In this document: positions 35,339-44,928 of the stretch, one piece after another | Layout: each line of letters starts with the position of its first letter | How positions within the stretch are numbered: the stretch's first letter is position 1 | Source of the DNA: Thermoproteota archaeon | GTDB taxonomy: Archaea > Thermoproteota > Thermoprotei_A > Sulfolobales > NBVN01 | Assembly: GCA_030550455.1 (NCBI GenBank) | Contig: JAUQPH010000002.1 | Location: 245,066-309,065 of the forward strand | Length of the DNA stretch: 64,000 nt | Reading direction: 5' to 3' | Position numbers and translations under genes: made by a program | Notes under the pieces: model-generated | Database searches by the model: none | Told to the model about the DNA's origin: nothing | What the model saw: the letters and a program-made list of their open reading frames with translations, nothing else

Positions 35339-36244
35339 ATGAGCGACTCAGACTCTTATCGAATAGTAAGCGCTGAAATCACCGTATTAGTCGATGATTA
35401 CTCTGGGTTTACGAGACTCCTAGCGGAGCATGGATTTAGTGCGTTAGTTTCCATACTCTATAGCGACGGTACGGTGTTTAGAGTTCTCCTAGATAGCGGT
35501 AGCTCTGGAAGCGTTCTCATCAAGAATGCCTCATCACTAGGGGTAAGTCTTGAGTCTGTTGACGTAATAGCGTTATCCCACAGACACTACGACCACAGTG
35601 GAGGGTTGTCTAAATTAATAGCGACAGTAGGCAGTAAACCTGTAATAGCCCATCCTGACGTACTTAGGCCTTGCTATAGTAAGTCTCGTGGGTTCACAAG
35701 GTTTGATGTAGGTATGCCTCCCGCAGTCAAGAGGTCTCTACAAAGACTTGAGTTAGTGCTAACTAAAAAGCCTACAGAGTTAGCACCCGGTGTTTGGTTT
35801 TTGGGTGAAGTAGACAGGTACTACGACAGCAACTACGCTATAAAAAACTTTAGAACTACTTCAGGTGAAGCCATAGTAGACGAGCTACTTCTAGACGATA
35901 CTGCTATAGCGGTTAGCTTAGGTGAGAAAGCGATTGTGATCGCAGGCTGTTCTCACTCCGGGATAGCTAACATAGTTAGGCAAGCGAAGAGATTAACAGG
36001 TGCCAGAGAGATAGTAGTTCTAGGTGGTTTTCACTTAATGAGTGCCGATTCCGAAACGATATCTAGGGTTGTTGAAGAGCTAGTCCATGAGGGTATAGTC
36101 GACGTATACGCAGGGCACTGCACTGGGTTAAGAGGTGAAGCAAGGCTTCTAGAGAGATTTGGTGATAGAATGACCAAGATACATTCAGGCTACAGGTTGA
36201 GAATTGAACAACCCATGGAAAGCCAACTTCTACGAGGGAGCTAG
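35339..36244 (+). CDS. Metallo-beta-lactamase-fold hydrolase (COG1237-like)
   Basis: The 301-residue protein carries the metal-binding SHRHYDHSGG motif and later conserved segments: IAGCSHSG, GGFHL and YAGHCTG. This pattern, with the H.HYDH variation, fits the archaeal group related to dihydropterin ribofuranosylaminobenzene phosphate synthase, but the substrate of this member is unknown. It ends in a 4-nt overlap with the convergent biotin carrier gene. Confidence 0.85.
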   Translation: MSDSDSYRIVSAEITVLVDDYSGFTRLLAEHGFSALVSILYSDGTVFRVLLDSGSSGSVLIKNASSLGVSLESVDVIALSHRHYDHSGGLSKLIATVGSKPVIAHPDVLRPCYSKSRGFTRFDVGMPPAVKRSLQRLELVLTKKPTELAPGVWFLGEVDRYYDSNYAIKNFRTTSGEAIVDELLLDDTAIAVSLGEKAIVIAGCSHSGIANIVRQAKRLTGAREIVVLGGFHLMSADSETISRVVEELVHEGIVDVYAGHCTGLRGEARLLERFGDRMTKIHSGYRLRIEQPMESQLLRGS

Positions 36245-36774
36245 TCTAAGAGTATCAAGGGGTCTCCAACATTTACGAAGTCTCCAGGTCTTACTCTTAC
36301 CTCTTTCACTTTGCCACTCTTATCACTAAAGATCTCCACCTCCATCTTCATCGACTCTAAGGTAGCGACCAACTTTCCGGGATTTACGAGTTCTCCGGGA
36401 CTAACTAAGACCTTCAAAACCTTACCTGGAATAGGAGAAGCTATTGTCGCACCACCTACCGCTGTTACTGGAGCGGTCGGCGTGGCCGCTGGAGTTATCG
36501 CCGCTGGTGCTGTCTCAGAACTAGTTTCAGGCCTCCTGCTACCTCCATCGGAAGGAGGTTTAGCTTTGTCGGTAGTGGGAGTCTTTGGTTCTACAGAGCT
36601 AACGGTAGCAGCACTAGGTTGAGGTTTTACGATAGTCTGCCCGCCTTCTACGAACACGTCAAGTTCGGTGTTCTCCACCAATACTTTAAACCTACCTTCT
36701 CCAATAGGTCTAACGAGTACATTATAGGTCTTGTCACCAACTCTCACTACGTAGCCATACGGATACTCACTCAT
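36241..36774 (-). CDS. Biotin carboxyl carrier protein of an acyl-CoA carboxylase or decarboxylase
   Basis: The carrier swings biotin between carboxylase and transferase sites. The protein has an N-terminal domain (YGYVVRVGDKTYNVLVRP), a proline/alanine/threonine-rich linker (about 60-105), and a C-terminal biotinyl domain with the biotin lysine in ESMKMEV. The ATG at 36774 gives 177 residues; an upstream ATG at 36909 adds an arginine-rich segment not seen in the family. No other carboxylase subunit is nearby, so partners must be encoded elsewhere. Confidence 0.9.
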   Translation of the reverse strand: MSEYPYGYVVRVGDKTYNVLVRPIGEGRFKVLVENTELDVFVEGGQTIVKPQPSAATVSSVEPKTPTTDKAKPPSDGGSRRPETSSETAPAAITPAATPTAPVTAVGGATIASPIPGKVLKVLVSPGELVNPGKLVATLESMKMEVEIFSDKSGKVKEVRVRPGDFVNVGDPLILLD

Positions 36775-37149
36775 TAGCTTTCGCCGTAAGTAACTATCAA
36801 TCATAGCTTTTAAGTTTTGAGAAAAGTTTGAGACCCGGTTCGAGCCTGGTCGTATCCGCACAGTCCTGTAAACTCCGCAGTTCGCAGGATAGCATCCTCG
36901 TTTCTTCATGCTTTGTTATTTAACTCTCTCAGTTTTGCCACTCATTTGTAGGAATGTAGTGTGTATCCACGATGTAACGACCGTTTTGGTGCATTAAGTT
37001 TATTAGGGTTTTTCTAGGAATGCTCTAAGACTAGGTGTGATCTCCGTGCTACATGGCTCGAGGGTACCCACGACCTCCGCGTGGAGTAACCAGTAGCTGT
37101 AGTGATCCGTGGAGCTGAGGCTTTATCTAAACTCCTGACTTCTCTTTAT

Positions 37150-37318
37150 ACCAGGTTACTCTAGAATGCTACTTGCTACCTCTATGAAGAACCTCTACGA
37201 GCTATCTAGTCCTAGTGATTTACCGGTAGTCTTCGAAGGGATCTACTCAAGAGTGGAATAAGCTCTACCAGTCTTACTTAAAGCAGTTCTAGAATGTAAA
37301 CCTAGCTACTTAAACTAG
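37150..37318 (+). pseudogene. Remnant reading frame interrupted by a stop and abutting a small element
   Basis: From the ATG at 37150 the frame reads SMKNLYELSSPSDLPVVFEG, reaches a TAA, then continues in the same frame as ALPVLLKAVLECKPSYLN up to the right end of the element at 37319. It is not recognised. The in-frame continuation suggests a decayed gene into which the element inserted. Upstream (36910-37149) I see only a hairpin, CCACG...CGTGG near 37069-37085. Confidence 0.3.
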
Positions 37319-37608
37319 GGGGTTCAGCTCTGATGCAGGTTTATATCGGTTGGTTTCATTGCCTCATCTCTTTCCCCCGCATTCCACTCGGGTTTTCATC
37401 GGGCTTGGGGGCGTTTAGGGCGACCCCAAGCACCCCACATCTTAGATGTCTCGGGGAGAGCCACCATCTATACTATCAAACGGCTCTCGATCCCTCATCG
37501 AGATGTATCTACATATATCACTGTATCACTGTATAAGGTGTCTATAAACGTTTCTATAAATACCAACCGATACGAACAAATATGAAAAACGAAACACCTT
37601 CACAAGGC
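37319..37608 (-). mobile_element. TnpB-associated small element (guide-RNA cassette type), copy 1
   Basis: On the minus strand it begins GCCTTGTGAAGGTGTTT (37608), has a TATA box GTTTATAGAC (37540-37549) and a hairpin between GAGAGCC and GGCTCTC. It ends with about 140 bp nearly identical to the right end of the TnpB element, finishing GAGCTGAACCCC. It encodes no protein. Its left end is 48 bp from the thrS start. The flanking guide would read CTAGTTTAAGTAGCTA. Confidence 0.8.
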
Positions 37609-37655
37609 TTAGAGTCTTACTTATTTTTTCGTTTTTGTTTTCTCTACGGGTAAGC

Positions 37656-39506
37656 ATGAGAACCCTACTCATACATGCTAGGAACTTCGAGTATAACGCT
37701 TTAGAAAAAGCTATAGATGCTGCAGAAGTCCTAACTAGTGAGAACTCTTCCGGTAAGTTTTCTAACGCTTTAGTAGTTTTTATTACGGTTGAGAAAGGCG
37801 ACGCTTCCGCTCTTCACACTCTAGTAGGAAATGTAGCTGACGATATAGTTAAGGTCTTTACTAGCGTTAAGGCTGACTCCGTCGTTCTCTATCCTTATGC
37901 GCACCTCTCTAAGAACCTAGCAGACTCTGAGGAATCATTATTGCTACTCTCCGAACTAGAGATAGAGCTAAAGAATCGAGGCATTAAAGTTTATAGAGCT
38001 CCTTTTGGCTGGTATAAAGAGTTTAAACTTGATTGCTTTGGTCACCCGCTGTCGGAACTCTCGCGTGAGTTTAAGGCTGAAGAAGTTAAGAAGGCTAAGT
38101 CTATTGAAAAAAGATACATCGTTTTACTACCTTCTGGTGAAGTAGTAGAACCCGAGAGATATCTAAAAGACGGGGAAGATCAAGAACTTAAGATCCTCAT
38201 ATCAAAGGAGGTCTTCAGGAAGGAGCTCCCCGGAGGGGAACCAGAGGTTTCTGAAGCCTGTAATAGGTTTGGATTCGAGTGGGAACCTATGTCCGATGCC
38301 GGTCACATGAGGTATGGGCCGCATGCTACAGTTATGGTAGAAGCTGTCTCGAGTTACGCTTGGGAAGTAGCGAAATCTCTCGGAATACCCTTGATGAGGG
38401 TTAGAGGTACTAACATGTTCAACACTAAGTTTAAACCGATAAGAGAACACGCCGAGCTTTTTGGCGACAGGCTGTACGAGGTTGAAACCGATAGAGGTAC
38501 TCACGTACTCAGATATGCCGCCTGCCATCAGCAGTTCGCAATGGTTAAAGACTGGATAATCAGCTATAGAGACATGCCATTTGGGGTCTTTGAAGTAGCC
38601 GATAGCTATAGGTACGAACAACCAGGTGAACTGCAGATATGCTTTAGGTTAAGGAAGTTCTCTATGCCGGATCTCCACATATTCACGAGAGATATTCAGG
38701 AAGCCTTGGAGCTTAGCAAGCTAGTTCAAAGAAAAATACACGAAGAGATCTGGAAGCTTGGACGTAAGTATATCGCTCTCTACAACGTAACAGAAGATTT
38801 CTACAAAGAACGCTTTAACGACTTAGTTAAGCTCGTTCAGGGTGATGGTAGACCTGCTCTAGTGGCCATACTACCCTCAGGTGTGTACTATTGGGTCTTG
38901 AACGTCGAGTACATAGTCATAGATACTTTAGGAAAACCTGCTGAAATCGCTACTTTTCAGATAGATGTAGGCAACGCTAAGCGATTCGGTATTAAATACG
39001 TTACTGAAAGCGGAGAAGAGAGTTACCCAATAATAATTCATACAGCCATAATAGGCTCAATTGAGAGATACATCTATGCTGTTATAGATACAGCAGTATC
39101 TAGGAAGAAGCGCGGGCAGGTCCCAACGATCCCGACATGGTTAGCACCTATTCAGGCTAGAATAATCCCTGTATCCCAGAAGTATTTAGACTACGCAAAG
39201 GAAGTATTAAACTACCTTGTAAGTTGTGGAATAAGAGCAGACTTAGACGACAGAGACCTCAGCCTAGCAAAGAAAATAAGAGAAGCAGGAGTAGAGTGGA
39301 TTCCATACTGTATAGTAGTTGGCGAAAGAGAGTATAGCACGAAAACAGTTAATGTAAGAATTAGGGAAGACGGAACACAGAAAGTTATGAAGCTAGAGGA
39401 GCTAGTCGAAGTCATTAAAAAAGACATTGGCTCCTACCCCCAGATACCTCAAGCAACCCCTCTGTATTTAAGCAAGAGACCTACACTAAACTACCTCCCG
39501 AAATAG
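37656..39506 (+). CDS. thrS: Threonyl-tRNA synthetase with archaeal editing domain
   Basis: The enzyme charges tRNA-Thr. The N-terminal domain (MRTLLIHARNFEYNALEKA, later VVLYPYAHLSKNLA) is the archaeal editing domain, related to D-aminoacyl-tRNA deacylase, that removes mischarged serine. The catalytic core has class II motif 2 (FEVADSYRYE), the zinc ligands (Cys in AACHQQF and later His), motif 3 near AIIGSIERYIYA, and the anticodon-binding domain from about 505. The start at ATG 37656 matches the family; the frame is open further upstream. Some crenarchaea split these activities between two proteins; here they are together. Confidence 0.96.
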   Translation: MRTLLIHARNFEYNALEKAIDAAEVLTSENSSGKFSNALVVFITVEKGDASALHTLVGNVADDIVKVFTSVKADSVVLYPYAHLSKNLADSEESLLLLSELEIELKNRGIKVYRAPFGWYKEFKLDCFGHPLSELSREFKAEEVKKAKSIEKRYIVLLPSGEVVEPERYLKDGEDQELKILISKEVFRKELPGGEPEVSEACNRFGFEWEPMSDAGHMRYGPHATVMVEAVSSYAWEVAKSLGIPLMRVRGTNMFNTKFKPIREHAELFGDRLYEVETDRGTHVLRYAACHQQFAMVKDWIISYRDMPFGVFEVADSYRYEQPGELQICFRLRKFSMPDLHIFTRDIQEALELSKLVQRKIHEEIWKLGRKYIALYNVTEDFYKERFNDLVKLVQGDGRPALVAILPSGVYYWVLNVEYIVIDTLGKPAEIATFQIDVGNAKRFGIKYVTESGEESYPIIIHTAIIGSIERYIYAVIDTAVSRKKRGQVPTIPTWLAPIQARIIPVSQKYLDYAKEVLNYLVSCGIRADLDDRDLSLAKKIREAGVEWIPYCIVVGEREYSTKTVNVRIREDGTQKVMKLEELVEVIKKDIGSYPQIPQATPLYLSKRPTLNYLPK

Positions 39507-39740
39507 GCTGCCCGACACTTTCGTCGCTTTATTAAATGAATAGATTACACTTTTGCGTATTTACGCTATCGAACTATCTCTCAGTTAAGCGAGTAAGTAC
39601 CGTAGCTATAAGAGTAAAACAATGCATTGAAATCTGTACGTCAAGCTACAGCGCTTGAAGAAATCGAAAGTTTAACATAATGGTCTTATTTAATCTTTCT
39701 TAAATTTAATTTTCCACTAGCATATAAGTCTTGATGTTCG

Positions 39741-39788
39741 GTGATGAGCGTTGCCGAGACGATTGGTGAGTAAATGAACCTCCTCTGA
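39741..39788 (+). ncRNA. Box C/D guide RNA (moderate candidate)
   Basis: Box C GTGATGA (39741-39747) is followed after 12 nt by a weak D' (CGAT), then a degenerate C' GTGAGTA (39766-39772), 12 nt (AATGAACCTCCT) and box D CTGA (39785-39788). The spacing fits the archaeal rule and an AT-rich TATA-like tract (TAAATTTAATTT, 39700-39712) precedes it. The internal boxes are poor. No other gene is seen in the gap 39507-39927. Confidence 0.45.
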
Positions 39789-39927
39789 GCAGTCTGTAAT
39801 CAAAAGTGGCTTCCGCTTTAAGAAGAGTACGTATACCTTTGAAGCATGTTCCCAGAAGCTCTCGTATTACGAGTTTCGCTTGGGCGTAGTTTATTATTCT
39901 TCGAAGCTATAGATTCTCGGGAGGATT

Positions 39928-40776
39928 GTGCCTAAGAGAAGCAAGAGACCTGCTAACGAGGAGTCGGCTAAGCAGAACCGTGAGAAAACAAAGAAGCAAG
40001 CTGAAGAAAAAAAGGAGGAACCTAGTAGGAAACCCTCAAGTAAGAGAGAGGTAGATCTTGACTCTTGGATTGAGAAAAATATCGATGAAGTAGTGTCTAG
40101 AGCCGGCTTAGACTACCTAGGAATTAATAGAGAATCGTGGATCGAGATACTTAAGGATGTGCTAGTAGAGCTCTATGGGTCGACTAGTAGCTACAAGTCC
40201 GCTGAAGACATAGCGAAAAGGCTAACTAGAAACTCAGATAAACTTTTTCCAGTTATAGCAACTAGACTTGCTCATCTCCTAGAGGATCCGTCAGCAGACC
40301 AGCTAGAGTTTATCGTCGCATACGTCGGAGACTCTGTACTCGAGCTAGCTCCCAGAATCTACCGCTGGATCGCTAAATCGGGTAGAAGAGACTTACTAGA
40401 CTCACTGAAGTACAAGTGGGGGACGGCCTGGTCTAGGACAAGAACCCCGGTGCTTCCAGTCGCTTGTCCTAGGTGCGGTTTTAACTCACTAATGCCGGAC
40501 TTAGTCTGTTTAATTTGCGGTGCGTCAGTACCAGAAAAAGAAGTTAAGGTGTTTACTAACTTTCACGATAGGTTTATGGAGGCTCTTCTCTCTATGGAGT
40601 GCTCGGAGCTTGAAAAAATGCTGAGGTACGATTATGTCTTAATGAACGACCTTGAAGTAAAGCTCCCGTCAGGTAGCCGCCTCCCGATAGATATAGAAGT
40701 GTACTTGAGTAAATCCGAGAAGGAGTTAGTGAGGAATATATTCCAGTCGAGGTGCTTGAATGAGGTTACTAAATGA
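39928..40776 (+). CDS. Hypothetical protein with zinc ribbon
   Basis: This 282-residue protein starts with GTG. The first 45 residues are highly charged (lysine and glutamate). A helical region follows. A zinc ribbon of CPRCG...CLICG type lies near residues 175-195, and a helical tail completes it. I do not recognise a family. The charged N-terminus and zinc ribbon suggest nucleic acid or protein binding. It overlaps the next gene by 17 nt, so the two form an operon. Confidence 0.65.
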   Translation: MPKRSKRPANEESAKQNREKTKKQAEEKKEEPSRKPSSKREVDLDSWIEKNIDEVVSRAGLDYLGINRESWIEILKDVLVELYGSTSSYKSAEDIAKRLTRNSDKLFPVIATRLAHLLEDPSADQLEFIVAYVGDSVLELAPRIYRWIAKSGRRDLLDSLKYKWGTAWSRTRTPVLPVACPRCGFNSLMPDLVCLICGASVPEKEVKVFTNFHDRFMEALLSMECSELEKMLRYDYVLMNDLEVKLPSGSRLPIDIEVYLSKSEKELVRNIFQSRCLNEVTK

Positions 40777-41089
40777 TATAGAAGACTTGAGGAAGCTCGT
40801 TTATAGTAGTAGAATAGCCGTCGTAGCTTATTTAGGTAGTAATGAAAAGCTGAACGATTACGTGATTAGAGTTCTTAGAGCTCTAGAAGATGCTTCAAAA
40901 GAGGCTATAGCGTACGGGTCATACCGAGTAAGTGAGGGTCTTGAGGAAGTGGTAATTGTTGTATATATAGATGGTAGGGAGGTTCTAGAGCAAAGATGTT
41001 ACTTCATGAAGTTAGACCTCGATGTGGTAGCCCTTAAGATGGGTATTCGAGAGGTAACCAACTCTCTTGGGATAGTAACACCGTTCTAA
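40760..41089 (+). CDS. Small hypothetical protein
   Basis: The 109 residues show an alternating helix-strand pattern (RIAVVAYLGSNEKLNDYVIR, then EEVVIVVYIDGREVLEQ), perhaps a small alpha/beta fold, with no diagnostic motif. It is coupled to the zinc-ribbon gene by a 17-nt overlap. It ends 26 bp from the convergent gene at 41116. Confidence 0.6.
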   Translation: MRLLNDIEDLRKLVYSSRIAVVAYLGSNEKLNDYVIRVLRALEDASKEAIAYGSYRVSEGLEEVVIVVYIDGREVLEQRCYFMKLDLDVVALKMGIREVTNSLGIVTPF

Positions 41090-41115
41090 CACAAGGATAG
41101 GCTTGGATATCTCTG

Positions 41116-41775
41116 TTAACTGCTACCCCTAGTAACATATCTATTAAACTCTCTTAGTGCTTTAACTAAGCTCGGAACACTGTCTTCCCGTATTTCTGCT
41201 ACTAGTTCTACTAGGTTATTTTTAGTAAACGCCGATAGTTTATAGATCTTTAACTCCGCCGATTCGAGAAGCCTCTTGACGAGCTCTACGTCACCCGAGT
41301 CCTCGTAGTAGACCACGTAGTTACCTCTAGATGTCTCGATAACTCGCTTAGATATTACCTCTGTTTTCGCACCTAGATCTCTTAATAAAACGGCTCGCAA
41401 CCTATTTTCGCTCAAATCAACTGCGTGAACGTCTCTCACTACGTGACGTCTAAAGTTTTCAATGGCTATTTCTAGTCTGTCAGTTCTCTTTAGGGCTCTT
41501 GCTATAGGGTAGTATAGAATCGAGTGCCTAGGTGCTGTAGTAAAAAGTATGTACACTCTATCACCACTTTCTAGCTCGTACTTAGCTCTATAGCCAACAA
41601 GGTAGCCTAAGAGAACGTAAGTTTTATCTACAGGTTTAAACGCTTTCTCTAGTTCTTCCGTTACTCTCTTAGTTAAAACAAGAGTTTTTTTCCTCATCCT
41701 AAAATACCAAACTACGGAAGCTACTGCGAGAAAGGACAGAAAAGCCACGATTATGAAATCGGGTAGAACTGTCAC
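41116..41775 (-). CDS. Membrane-anchored hypothetical protein in the ArsA/Get3-like operon
   Basis: The 219-residue protein has one N-terminal membrane helix (about 5-25), a basic stop (RMRKK), and a long cytoplasmic part with alternating strands and helices. I do not recognise the family. Its start overlaps the stop of the ArsA-like ATPase by 4 nt, so it is probably the membrane partner or a substrate handler of that ATPase. Confidence 0.6.
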   Translation of the reverse strand: MTVLPDFIIVAFLSFLAVASVVWYFRMRKKTLVLTKRVTEELEKAFKPVDKTYVLLGYLVGYRAKYELESGDRVYILFTTAPRHSILYYPIARALKRTDRLEIAIENFRRHVVRDVHAVDLSENRLRAVLLRDLGAKTEVISKRVIETSRGNYVVYYEDSGDVELVKRLLESAELKIYKLSAFTKNNLVELVAEIREDSVPSLVKALREFNRYVTRGSS

Positions 41776-42719
41776 TGCTTAAACACCTTTATCTTAGTTT
41801 TCAGCGCCTCGATATCGGACATGTTCTCAGTAGGCTTTCTCAAGTGCTCTATTACAGCATAACTGATACCGAAACTCCCAAGCTCTTTGAGAAAGTCTTT
41901 CTGCATTTCCTGCTGACCTAGCTCGAAAGCTATGCTGTCTGGCAGTACTTTATTGAGTACAAGAAGCCTAGGTTTTACCCCTAAATTACTTTTTAGAAAT
42001 TCGTAGGTCTCCTTGAGTTCGTACATTGGTAGAGGTTCTGGTGTAGCTACTAAAACGTAAGACGCGCGAGCATCAGAGCAAAGAACTGAGTCGAGAAGTT
42101 TAAACTCCTCACGCATATCGTAGAGTTTGAGCAACGCTTTATCTCTAACATCCACGCTTTTCCCCAACGTCCTAGCTATTACATAACGTAGGGAGACTAT
42201 CCTCTCTCTAATCTCGATTAACTTACTTAACCATGTGAGATAGAGCTTAGGTAGAGCGAGAGTCCGTAGTGTGACACCCGTAGGTGGAGTATCTATTACG
42301 ACGTAGTTGTACTCGCTTCTTAGTGCCTCACTTATCTTGCTAAGCAGGACTTCTTCTTCTACACCTGGAGTGTACTTTATGGCGTTAACGATATTATCAA
42401 GGTTCAGTACGGCGAGAGACGGTAAAATCTCTTGAAGAAGCTCAGCATATTTAGACGTTAGCCTACGCACCTCCTTTTCTATAGAGACCTGTCTAACGTG
42501 AAGGTGGTTATTAACTTCTTTAAAGTCTTCTCCAGACAGACCTAGGTACCTGGCTAAGTGCTTTGCTGGATCTAAACTAAGTAGTAAAGTTTTTCCTATA
42601 CGACTCAACTCCATCGCTATGAGTATCGACACCGTGGTCTTACCGACACCTCCCTTGCCTATTACTACAACGATATGAGGACAACAGCTTAGTGGCTCAA
42701 GTGCGTCAACTAAACTCAT
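41772..42719 (-). CDS. ArsA/Get3-like ATPase
   Basis: It belongs to the deviant P-loop class: GKGGVGKTT near the N-terminus, then switch I SLDPAKHLARYLG, switch II DTPPTGVTLRTLALP, and the A-loop region. At about 315 residues it is a single-domain enzyme like eukaryotic Get3, which delivers tail-anchored proteins, rather than the two-domain arsenite pump ATPase. No CxxC dimer motif is seen. The ATG at 42719 overlaps the stop of the previous gene (TAATG). Neighbours are a small helical protein and a membrane-anchored protein. Confidence 0.85.
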   Translation of the reverse strand: MSLVDALEPLSCCPHIVVVIGKGGVGKTTVSILIAMELSRIGKTLLLSLDPAKHLARYLGLSGEDFKEVNNHLHVRQVSIEKEVRRLTSKYAELLQEILPSLAVLNLDNIVNAIKYTPGVEEEVLLSKISEALRSEYNYVVIDTPPTGVTLRTLALPKLYLTWLSKLIEIRERIVSLRYVIARTLGKSVDVRDKALLKLYDMREEFKLLDSVLCSDARASYVLVATPEPLPMYELKETYEFLKSNLGVKPRLLVLNKVLPDSIAFELGQQEMQKDFLKELGSFGISYAVIEHLRKPTENMSDIEALKTKIKVFKQ

Positions 42720-43012
42720 TACCACTCTCCCCCAAGGGCTGCTACTAAATCAGCCAAGACGTCTTCGCCTTTTAACGCTCTACCCTCTAATATCTTCAGC
42801 TCTGAAGATAGAGGTTCGAGCAGTTCTAGACTGAGTAGCGGAGTAATAGTCTTTACACCAACTAGAGGTCCTAGTACCAGGAGAAGATAGGCGCTCTCCA
42901 ATTCGATGAACTCCTCTTCGATAGCGCTTACGCTCCTCTCAAGTACAGCCTGCTTAACACCCTTAGCGAACTTTACTAACTCACTAACTGCTTTTCTTAA
43001 GGTGTTTAGCAT
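42719..43012 (-). CDS. Small helical protein preceding the ArsA/Get3-like ATPase
   Basis: The 97 residues are almost all helical (TLRKAVSELVKFAKGVKQAV, then a hydrophobic LLLVLGPLVGV segment that is short for a membrane span). Its stop overlaps the start of the ATPase. A role as cofactor or client of the ATPase is inferred only from this coupling. Confidence 0.6.
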   Translation of the reverse strand: MLNTLRKAVSELVKFAKGVKQAVLERSVSAIEEEFIELESAYLLLVLGPLVGVKTITPLLSLELLEPLSSELKILEGRALKGEDVLADLVAALGGEW

Positions 43013-43091
43013 TATTAAGACATCTCCAAACAGTATTGCTGACTAGAAGCTTAAAAGAGGTTATGGAGTATCGAAACAAAAAGGTTTAAGG

Positions 43092-44918
43092 TTACTTAAT
43101 TCTAGCAGCCTTTAGCCCCCTAGCAAAGAGTACTATCAAGAGGAAGTCGAGTGCTACAGATATAGCAACAATAGTTCCAGTACCGGCTATATACAGACCC
43201 GGTAAGTAGGGGACTACGTAGATAAGCCAAATTATGAGGGCTAAAGTAACGGTAACCCATAAGAACATCGCCGGTATCAGCATTAAGAAGCTTGATGCTC
43301 CCTTCACCTTAAGTACTGCGTACACCCATAACGTAGACGTAAGTAAAGCTAGTGCTGCTAGTAACTGATTAGTTCCGGCAAACGCAGGCCATATTATTGA
43401 GTACGCTCTAATGACACGAGTTGGGTCTATCGGGTCTGGAAGAGATGGATAAGCCATTACAGCTCCAAGAACTACCGGGATGATAGACGCGATCCATCTA
43501 TTCGTTATCAACTTGTGGATCGTGGGCTTACGCGCCTTAAGCCAGTCGAACATCTCTACCCACGCAAACCTAGCTAACCTATTAGACGTATCTAGTGTCG
43601 TTAAAACGAACGACGTAAGTGCCCACGCTGCGAAGGTTCTAAACCCTACAAACAGTTGTGGAAAGACCTCAACACCAAAGAGCCTTGACCAGGCTAGAGC
43701 TTGAGCAAACCCGTAAGCTGTATAGAACCTTGGTGCTGCGCCAAGTCTGAGTATGTTCGGTGTAGCAGTTATGTTTAGACCTGCTTTAAGCAGTAAGTCT
43801 GTCGATAGACCCGCACTCTGCGCTATCGCAGCAAAATCCCAAACTAACGCTGCTGGAAGTATTACCGCAAGCGATGAAACAGCTCCTTCAGTCAACATGC
43901 CACCGTATCCTACTAGCAACGCATCAAGTTCGTTAGAGAGCTGTTTCGACGTTGTTCCAGAGCCGACAACTGAGTGGAACCCCGATAGCGCACCACATGC
44001 TATAGTCAACGGTACTGTAGGCCAGAACCACGCTATATCGGCCCCCGCCGGTGGAGAACCCGATGGTGCCCCTATAACACCTCCCTTAGCTACGAAGTTT
44101 ACTATTGGAGGACCGGTGAACCTGATAACCGGGAGTAGTAGGGGAGCTATAATGGCTAGTAGCACGAAGGACCAGAGCAGGTAAGCGTTTAAGTAGTCTC
44201 TAGGTTGGAGCAAGTACCATACCGGTAGAGCAGCAGCGATTATGGAATAGAGAGCTAAGACTATAACCCAGCCTTCATACGTTAGATATGTAGGTGCGTA
44301 GAATGAGTAAGCTATACCGACTACGACTAGGATGAGGGATATTAAGGTGGCAAGTTTTACGTTAATACCTACTTTATATACTAGAATACCGAAGAGTAGG
44401 GCTATAGGCATGTACAATATTGCTAAGGTAGCTGCTGTAGGAATGTCAGCGTAAATACCTGATGCTACACTAAGAAATGCGGCTAGAACTAGCACTAGAG
44501 CGAACCATACGTATGCTAGAAAGATGTACCTGGCTTTCCTACCCATCACGTTCTCGGATATCGTCATTATGGATACTCCACCATGTCTCACACTTGCCAT
44601 TATTGCTGTGTAGTCGTGTACCGCACCAATGAAGATGTTCCCAAAGAGAACCCATAGTAGTGGGAGGAACCATCCCCAAGCTAGTGCTGTTGCGGGACCA
44701 ATGATAGGTCCGGCCCCGGCAATGGAGGCGAAGTGGTGTCCGTAGAGTACATACTTATTTGCTGGAACGTAGTCTACCCCGTCGAACTTTTCATATGCCG
44801 GTGTTAGCCTACTTGGGTCAGCTTTAACGATTTTTCTTTCTAGAAGCCTCTTACCGTAGAGTATGTAAGCAACTCCGTATATCAGCAAGACGATTAACAG
44901 TATAAGAATAGGGTACAA
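43092..44918 (-). CDS. cstA: CstA-family transporter (peptide/pyruvate, carbon-starvation type)
   Basis: CstA proteins import peptides or pyruvate under carbon limitation. The protein has about 15-16 membrane helices and the CstA signatures GHHFASIAGAGPIIGPA, GNIFIGAVHDYTAIMASVRH, PLTIACGALSGFHSVVGSGT and AGTNQLLAALALL. A TTG at 44918 follows a perfect GAGGTGA (which overlaps the stop of the preceding small gene) with a 5-nt spacing and is chosen as start, although the frame is open to 44957. Confidence 0.94.
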   Translation of the reverse strand: MYPILILLIVLLIYGVAYILYGKRLLERKIVKADPSRLTPAYEKFDGVDYVPANKYVLYGHHFASIAGAGPIIGPATALAWGWFLPLLWVLFGNIFIGAVHDYTAIMASVRHGGVSIMTISENVMGRKARYIFLAYVWFALVLVLAAFLSVASGIYADIPTAATLAILYMPIALLFGILVYKVGINVKLATLISLILVVVGIAYSFYAPTYLTYEGWVIVLALYSIIAAALPVWYLLQPRDYLNAYLLWSFVLLAIIAPLLLPVIRFTGPPIVNFVAKGGVIGAPSGSPPAGADIAWFWPTVPLTIACGALSGFHSVVGSGTTSKQLSNELDALLVGYGGMLTEGAVSSLAVILPAALVWDFAAIAQSAGLSTDLLLKAGLNITATPNILRLGAAPRFYTAYGFAQALAWSRLFGVEVFPQLFVGFRTFAAWALTSFVLTTLDTSNRLARFAWVEMFDWLKARKPTIHKLITNRWIASIIPVVLGAVMAYPSLPDPIDPTRVIRAYSIIWPAFAGTNQLLAALALLTSTLWVYAVLKVKGASSFLMLIPAMFLWVTVTLALIIWLIYVVPYLPGLYIAGTGTIVAISVALDFLLIVLFARGLKAARIK

Positions 44919-44928
44919 GCGGCTCACC

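Noticed and set aside
36780..36910. tRNA-like sequence upstream of the biotin carrier gene (GGTTCGAGCC on the plus strand)
   Set aside because: The T-loop-like motif is part of an imperfect palindrome, and no acceptor or anticodon stem can be formed around it on either strand.
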